From a virus: a stretch of DNA of 64,000 nucleotides. A model generated the notes under the pieces. It was not told where the DNA came from and did not search any database. It saw nothing but the letters and a program-made list of their open reading frames with translations. The stretch is taken from IMG/VR virus record IMGVR_UViG_3300034198_006385, positions 1-64,000 of that record. The stretch is one strand, 5' to 3'. The translations under genes and the position numbers were made by a program. Positions 60,180 through 64,000 of the stretch are shown here, piece by piece; position 1 is the first letter of the stretch; the number at the start of each line of letters is the position of its first letter.

Positions 60180-60535
60180 CACATACCTGCCCCATTCAGA
60201 AAACACATTACACCAAGATATGGTGTCCAACAAGCAATAGGCTCGCCCATTAAATTTTCTCGTGGTTCTAAAATTCTTGATGGAGGAACAGTTACCCACT
60301 CATTTGTTCCATATTTAAATTGATTACTATCCGTAAAAATCTGTAACTTATCACCATATACACGAATTTTTACAGGACGACAATCAGAAGTATCACAACA
60401 TGAAATATCTGTCCCTGGAATTTTAAGTGATTTAAAAAATGGTCCCATTGCGGGATCGGCATTTTCTGGTGGTGTTGCCATTACAGGAACGGTCAACATA
60501 AATGTCATCACAGTTGCATATAAAATTTTTCTCAT
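60179..60535 (-). CDS. Secreted Cys-rich protein resembling alphaproteobacterial periplasmic proteins
   Basis: 118 residues from ATG 60535 (GAAGGA 5 bases before). Signal peptide RKILYATVMTFMLTVPVMA. The mature part has SLKIPGTDISCCDTSDCRP, VPPSRILEPRENLMGEPIACW and LGVMCFL, with three plus two Cys that could form disulfides. The pattern W/F-x-SL-x-PGT-SCCD-DCRP and the C-W...GVxCF end resemble small exported proteins of Rhizobiales and relatives. It would act outside the cytoplasm; function unknown. Its presence suggests gene traffic with an alphaproteobacterium. Confidence 0.72.
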   Translation of the reverse strand: MRKILYATVMTFMLTVPVMATPPENADPAMGPFFKSLKIPGTDISCCDTSDCRPVKIRVYGDKLQIFTDSNQFKYGTNEWVTVPPSRILEPRENLMGEPIACWTPYLGVMCFLNGAGM

Positions 60536-60573
60536 TGCTTCCTTCAATTTAAATTAAAATTTTTTAATTTTAA

Positions 60574-60646
60574 TGCGCGCACTAGGATTTGAACGCAGAA
60601 TCAATCGGTTATGAGCCGACAGCTTTGCCAATTAAGCTATACGCGC
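60574..60646 (-). tRNA. tRNA with CAU anticodon (Met or Ile2)
   Basis: Minus strand: acceptor GCGCGTA with TGCGCGC, D-arm GCTT...AAGC, anticodon stem GTCGG/CCGAT with loop CTCATAA (CAT), T-arm CTGCG-TTCAAAT-CCTAG with one mismatch. No CCA encoded. Elongator Met and lysidine-modified Ile cannot be separated from sequence alone. Confidence 0.78.
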
Positions 60647-60675
60647 CTAATAATTATTTTTCAAACAATACCTTA

Positions 60676-60746
60676 AAAATTAATATTTCGAACCTTCGCA
60701 TGATAGATTCAAAATCTATTGCCTTACCGCTTAGATATACTCTTTC
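60676..60746 (-). pseudogene. Degenerate tRNA-Gln (UUG)-like sequence
   Basis: Minus strand has a D-arm-like TCTAAGCGGTAAGGCA, a perfect anticodon stem-loop ATAGA-TTTTGAA-TCTAT (TTG) at 60703-60719 and the T-arm start GAAGG-TTCGAA. The 3' strand of the T-stem and the acceptor do not pair. It looks like a decayed tRNA-Gln between two intact tRNAs. Confidence 0.55.
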
Positions 60747-60758
60747 AAAATATTTTAG

Positions 60759-60835
60759 TGGTCCGCATGGCCGGATTCGAACCAGCAACCTACAGATTAG
60801 AAATCTGTTGCACTGTCCAGTTGTGCTACATGCGG
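60759..60835 (-). tRNA. tRNA-Arg (UCU), CCA encoded
   Basis: Minus strand: perfect acceptor CCGCATG/CATGCGG ending ACCA; anticodon ACAGA-TTTCTAA-TCTGT (TCT); T-arm GCTGG-TTCGAAT-CCGGC. AGA is a frequent Arg codon in this AT-rich genome, which may explain why it is kept. Confidence 0.92.
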
Positions 60836-60871
60836 TTATTGAGAGGAATCTACTATCTATGCGTCATTCTG

Positions 60872-61081
60872 TCAACATGGTTTTTCAGGTTCTTCATATT
60901 TCACCATAGCTTGTGTTACCACAAACGCACCGTTATGAGCAAGTTCATGCTTAAATCCACCAAAAGGTTGATAATCAGCGGCGATATAATTATTTATAAT
61001 AGTTTCTAAATTAATTAAACAATCATTTAAACTTCTACTTGAAATATAGTAAGCAATTTTATAATCAATAATTTTTCGCAT
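60872..61081 (-). CDS. DUF1737-like small protein
   Basis: 69 residues from ATG 61081 (TTG 61087 alternative). DYKIAYYISSRSLNDCLINLE, then NNYIAADYQPFGGF is the DUF1737 pattern (lex-ideal: strand, helix, GWQPxGG), found in small bacterial and phage proteins of unknown role. Near to, and downstream of, the next minus-strand gene. Confidence 0.65.
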   Translation of the reverse strand: MRKIIDYKIAYYISSRSLNDCLINLETIINNYIAADYQPFGGFKHELAHNGAFVVTQAMVKYEEPEKPC

Positions 61082-61083
61082 AA

Positions 61084-61428
61084 TCAAATTTTTCTTCCAA
61101 GAGTTTTTGCGTCAGTTTCGTTAGTGATATATTGTAATGGACCCTTTGAATAAAGGGGTGCTACACGGCCCTGTAGGCGTCGCACAGCGGCTTTAACATG
61201 TTCAGGCTCAGTGTGTAGGTTAGCTAGAATACCACGCGCCTGACAAGTTTCTTTATATGATTCTAGAGGTTCCATGAATTGTTTATTTTCAATCTTAATT
61301 GTTGGTGTTGTTTGCTCTTTCACAAATTTATATGTTTTCTTGCGTGCTTTGATTTGATCGGGATGTGCGCCCATCTTACGAAGAAATTTATCATGTTCTC
61401 GCTGCAACTGTTCCAATTTTCTAGACAT
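61084..61428 (-). CDS. Conserved phage protein (MSRKLEQLQREHDKFL type)
   Basis: 114 residues from ATG 61428, which has AGGA at 7-8 bases; the longer open frame upstream is hydrophobic and not protein-like. SRKLEQLQREHDKFLRKMGAHPDQIKARKK is a basic helix. Function unknown. A possible minus-strand promoter (TTGTCA, 18 bases, TATGCA) lies near 61478-61506. Confidence 0.65.
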   Translation of the reverse strand: MSRKLEQLQREHDKFLRKMGAHPDQIKARKKTYKFVKEQTTPTIKIENKQFMEPLESYKETCQARGILANLHTEPEHVKAAVRRLQGRVAPLYSKGPLQYITNETDAKTLGRKI

Positions 61429-61499
61429 TAAAAATCCTATCACTACGATGTTTTCTCGTCTTACCCCAAAAAAACATGCATAGCAAATGAAAAATGTTA

Positions 61500-61528
61500 T
61501 TGACAATCTCAAAGAAACACCATATACT
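61500..61528 (+). promoter_or_regulatory. Sigma70-type promoter with 135-base leader
   Basis: TTGACA, 17-base spacer, TATACT on the plus strand; start near 61535. The leader to the glycosyltransferase ATG is about 135 bases and contains an A-rich tract. The same TTGACAATA box read on the other strand gives TTGTCA, so the element may serve both directions. Confidence 0.7.
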
Positions 61529-61670
61529 TGCAGTGTTGCAAAAAAAAAAAGAAATAAACAATAACTGATCATTCACCGTTACAAGAATGATAGATAATGT
61601 AATATGGGTAAAATGAGTGAATTGAAATTTCCCATAAATTGCAAATAATAATGAAAAGGAATAAATAATT

Positions 61671-62510
61671 ATGCAAATTAATATTACCGTAGAAGAATTA
61701 CAAAAAAGAAAACTTTTCGTAGCAAGTCCGATGTATGCTGGGCAATGTGCAGGATTATATGCACGATCCATTGCAGATTTAACTGGATTATGTGTAAAAT
61801 ATGGCATTGAAATGAAATTTTATGCACTTTTCAATGAATCATTAATTACTAGGGCAAGAAATTATTGTGTAGATGAATTTCTTCGTAGTGATTATAGCCA
61901 TCTTTTATTTCTTGATAGTGATATTGGCTTTAATGCAAATGATGTAATTGCAATGCTTGCTCTACAATCAGATGAATCGGAATATGATATTCTTGCTGCC
62001 CCATATCCAAAAAAATGTATTAGTTGGGAAAAAATTAAACAAGCAGTAGATAAAGGTTTAGCAGATGACAATCCAGCAATTTTAGAAAAATTTGTTGGAG
62101 ATTATGTATTTAATCCTGTTGCTAATACAAATCAAATTGCATTAAATGAGCCAGCAGAAATTATGGAAACTGGAACTGGTTTTATGATGATTAAAAGAAA
62201 ATTATTTGCAGAATACGATATGGCGTATCCTCAATACAAATATAAACCAGATCATGTTCGTAGTGACCATTTTGATGGTAGTCGCGAAATTATGGCATAT
62301 TTTGATTGTATTATTGATCCAGATTCTAAACGCTATTTGTCAGAAGATTATATGTTTTGCCAAAATGTTCGCAAAATGGGTGGAAAAGTTTGGCTTTGCC
62401 CCTGGATTTCTACACAACATGTTGGTATGTATGTATTCGGCGGGTCTCTCGCTGATCTTGCATCAATTGGAGCGTCAGCAACCGTTGATATAGATAAAAT
62501 CAAAAAATAA
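61671..62510 (+). CDS. Glycosyltransferase (GT2/Anp1-like) conserved in T4-like marine phages
   Basis: 279 residues. KLFVASPMYAGQCAGLYARS, FNESLITRARNYCVDEFL and HLLFLDSDIGFNANDVIAML with the DxD motif, later EIMETGTGFMMIKRKLF and YLSEDYMFCQNVRKMGGKVWL, are a signature that I associate with glycosyltransferases of cyano- and other marine T4-like phages. Acceptor unknown. First gene of the plus-strand unit that leads to the sliding clamp. Confidence 0.82.
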   Translation: MQINITVEELQKRKLFVASPMYAGQCAGLYARSIADLTGLCVKYGIEMKFYALFNESLITRARNYCVDEFLRSDYSHLLFLDSDIGFNANDVIAMLALQSDESEYDILAAPYPKKCISWEKIKQAVDKGLADDNPAILEKFVGDYVFNPVANTNQIALNEPAEIMETGTGFMMIKRKLFAEYDMAYPQYKYKPDHVRSDHFDGSREIMAYFDCIIDPDSKRYLSEDYMFCQNVRKMGGKVWLCPWISTQHVGMYVFGGSLADLASIGASATVDIDKIKK

Positions 62511-62521
62511 AGGCTTATAAT

Positions 62522-62794
62522 ATGATTGACTCTAATAAAATAAATAATATTATTGAGGAATATAAAACAAAAACAATTACTAATGATGAATATGGTATGT
62601 ATTTAAAAGATACCATTTCATCATTAATTGATTTTTCTATTAAAATGACAACAATTTCTGCTATTTCTTCTAATATTTCAAAAGAAAGATTTGATATTTT
62701 AGATAAAATTTATGTAAATGAAACAGTAGAATTAATGGGTCTATTGCAAATTGTTAGAGATGGAATTAATTCGATTATTGATGATAAGGTTTAA
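62522..62794 (+). CDS. Unknown helical protein upstream of the clamp gene
   Basis: 90 residues, mixed charged and hydrophobic helices (IISSLIDFSIKMTTISAISS). In T4 the genes before gp45 are rpbA and gp46-like; no resemblance is visible. Its neighbour is 3 bases away. Confidence 0.55.
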   Translation: MIDSNKINNIIEEYKTKTITNDEYGMYLKDTISSLIDFSIKMTTISAISSNISKERFDILDKIYVNETVELMGLLQIVRDGINSIIDDKV

Positions 62795-62796
62795 TT

Positions 62797-63027
62797 ATGT
62801 ATAATGAAAAAAATATTGTTCAAGCAATGAGATTATTTTCTGATATTTCCACTGCATATGTGGAAGAACTTAAAAATTATTCTGAACAAATGGCTCTATT
62901 AGATGAAGATAGTTTAACTGAATATTGTGAAAAATATTCGGATGAAATTGATGAATTGATGAAAAAAACATCATATATTAAAAAATTAGTTGATTTTCTT
63001 CAAAATAGCGAATCTACAATTCATTAA
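62797..63027 (+). CDS. Unknown helical protein upstream of the clamp gene
   Basis: 76 residues, acidic, helical (RLFSDISTAYVEELKNYSEQMALLDEDS). No family recognised. About 20 bases before the sliding clamp start. Confidence 0.55.
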   Translation: MYNEKNIVQAMRLFSDISTAYVEELKNYSEQMALLDEDSLTEYCEKYSDEIDELMKKTSYIKKLVDFLQNSESTIH

Positions 63028-63047
63028 ATTAAATAAGAAATAATATT

Positions 63048-63716
63048 ATGAAAATTAGTAAAAAACTACGTGCAATTCTATCTAGTTATTCTATTATTAA
63101 TCCAGGTATAATGTTTAAAGAAGGAAATATACTATCAACTATTTCTCCTCTTAATACTATTATGTCAACATGTGTTATTGATACTACATGTCCACAAGAT
63201 TTTTGTATTTCTAATCTATCAGAATTTATTAATATTATTAGTATTATTTCAGATAATCACGAAATTACATTTAATGATTATCAAATGATTATTAATTCTG
63301 GTAAATCTATAATCAAATATACTCTTGCTGATCCAGATACTATTACGTATTCTGGTTACGATGAACCTGTATTTGATAATACATTAACATCATTTATGCT
63401 TGATTCTTTTGATCTTTCTGCAATTATTAAAGCATCTAGTATTTTAAAATCATCAGAAATTTTAATAAAAGGTAATAGTAAAGGTATTACTATTACCTCA
63501 GGTAAATTAAAAGAAAAATCTGCTAGTAGATTTACTAAGAAAATTGATGATATTTTAATTGAACCACGTATTGAATTTGAACGCATATTTAATCTTGATA
63601 ATTTAAAAATTATTGATGGAACATATAGAATTACACTACCCGATGATCCTTTTATGGAAATGATTTCTACAAATGAAGAAAATCAAATGAAATATTGGAT
63701 TGTTGCATCTGAATAA
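63048..63716 (+). CDS. gp45: DNA polymerase sliding clamp gp45
   Basis: 222 residues, the gp45 size. Beta-clamp fold with two domains: SIINPGIMFKEGNILSTISPLN, FCISNLSEFINIISI and a second copy region ASSILKSSEILIKGNSKGITI, ending YRITLPDDPFMEMIS and MKYWIVASE. It forms the trimeric ring for the polymerase and late-transcription coactivator gp33. The clamp loader gene follows, as in T4. Confidence 0.9.
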   Translation: MKISKKLRAILSSYSIINPGIMFKEGNILSTISPLNTIMSTCVIDTTCPQDFCISNLSEFINIISIISDNHEITFNDYQMIINSGKSIIKYTLADPDTITYSGYDEPVFDNTLTSFMLDSFDLSAIIKASSILKSSEILIKGNSKGITITSGKLKEKSASRFTKKIDDILIEPRIEFERIFNLDNLKIIDGTYRITLPDDPFMEMISTNEENQMKYWIVASE

Positions 63717-63740
63717 AAAATAATTAATGAGGTTTATATA

Positions 63741-64000
63741 ATGGAAAATATTGCAAATTTTGTTTGGACATTTAAATATGCTCCGCAAAAATTAAACGAA
63801 TGTATTCTACCTTCTTCTATTAAAGAAAATATTAAAACAATTATTTCGCGTGGGGCCGCTCAGAATATGATTCTTACTGGTCCCGCAGGATGTGGTAAAA
63901 CCACTATAGCAAAAATGATTGTAAAAGAAATGGGTGCGGATTGTCTTTTTATCAATGCTTCAATGAATGGAAATATTGATACTCTTAGAACAGATATTAA
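63741..64000 (+). CDS. gp44: Clamp loader large subunit gp44, 5' part
   Basis: 86 codons visible before the window ends. Walker A GPAGCGKT at residues 47-54 (in MILTGPAGCGKTTIAKMIVK), then ADCLFINASMNGNIDTLRTD as in AAA+ clamp loaders. Start at ATG after GAGG. gp44 and gp62 (not visible) load gp45. Confidence 0.9.
   Translation, partial: MENIANFVWTFKYAPQKLNECILPSSIKENIKTIISRGAAQNMILTGPAGCGKTTIAKMIVKEMGADCLFINASMNGNIDTLRTDI

Noticed and set aside
60589-61009. Plus-strand frames across the tRNA cluster
   Set aside because: They lie over tRNA genes on the other strand and have no ribosome sites or protein-like composition.
61429-61572. Hydrophobic N-terminal extension of the gene at 61084
   Set aside because: Internal ATG 61428 has a good ribosome site and begins the conserved-looking part; the extension overlaps promoter DNA.

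Overview
The window is a stretch of an AT-rich, tailed (contractile, T4-like) bacteriophage genome. The evidence is a nearly complete set of T4-type landmarks: baseplate genes resembling gp48, gp53, gp27, gp5, gp25, gp6, gp7 and gp8, head-completion protein gp4, a gp19/gp54-type tube protein, gp26-type tail protein, replication and late-transcription genes gp32, gp59, gp33, gp61, gp45 and gp44, plus PhoH, DUF6433-like and other small genes that I associate with marine T4-like phages. The host is inferred to be a Gram-negative bacterium. A secreted protein at 60179-60535 resembles small alphaproteobacterial periplasmic proteins, so an alphaproteobacterial host is plausible but unproven. Genes are packed with TAATG or ATGA overlaps, and I see no integrase, IS element or CRISPR.

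Layout: (1) 1-21023, minus strand: tail fibre and baseplate operon. Its central spike is split into an OB-fold/lysozyme-like protein and a beta-helix/M15-peptidase protein. (2) 21073-24344, plus strand: gp4, tube protein, a tail-assembly gene with a probable programmed -1 frameshift, and a tape-measure-position protein. (3) 24337-33746, minus strand: replication and recombination genes (PhoH, nuclease, gp33, gp59, gp32), followed in the same direction by a glycosyltransferase and a four-gene deoxysugar cassette (RfbH-like dehydrase, a ThDP enzyme split over two genes, an SDR reductase). A consensus sigma70-type promoter with a palindrome at its start point lies at the head of this run. (4) 33915-50951, plus strand: a zincin, a deaminase, virion and holin-like genes, then primase and nucleotide metabolism (ThyX with an intein, NrdA, NrdB, dCMP deaminase), two more enzymes and several small genes. 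(5) 50935-61428, minus strand: accessory genes including glutaredoxin, a SPOUT methyltransferase, secreted RlpA-like protein, a vWA protein, two tandem SpeD homologues, a DUF3307-like membrane gene with an in-frame amber codon, many small unknown genes and tRNAs (Thr, Glu, Met/CAU, Arg plus a decayed Gln-like one). (6) 61671-64000, plus strand: a glycosyltransferase, two small genes, the sliding clamp, and the start of the clamp loader, cut by the window edge.

Together the genes describe a lytic phage. It makes its own dNTPs, polyamine-related enzymes and some tRNAs. It uses host-type sigma70 promoters for early and middle genes, and it carries an unusual set of sugar genes that may decorate its virion, its DNA or the host surface. 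The observations I rate most worth checking are the split YerE-like sugar cassette, the paired SpeD genes, the AAATTTT frameshift site, the intein inside the ThyX signature, the amber codon in the DUF3307-like gene and two genes that seem to start at AUA.
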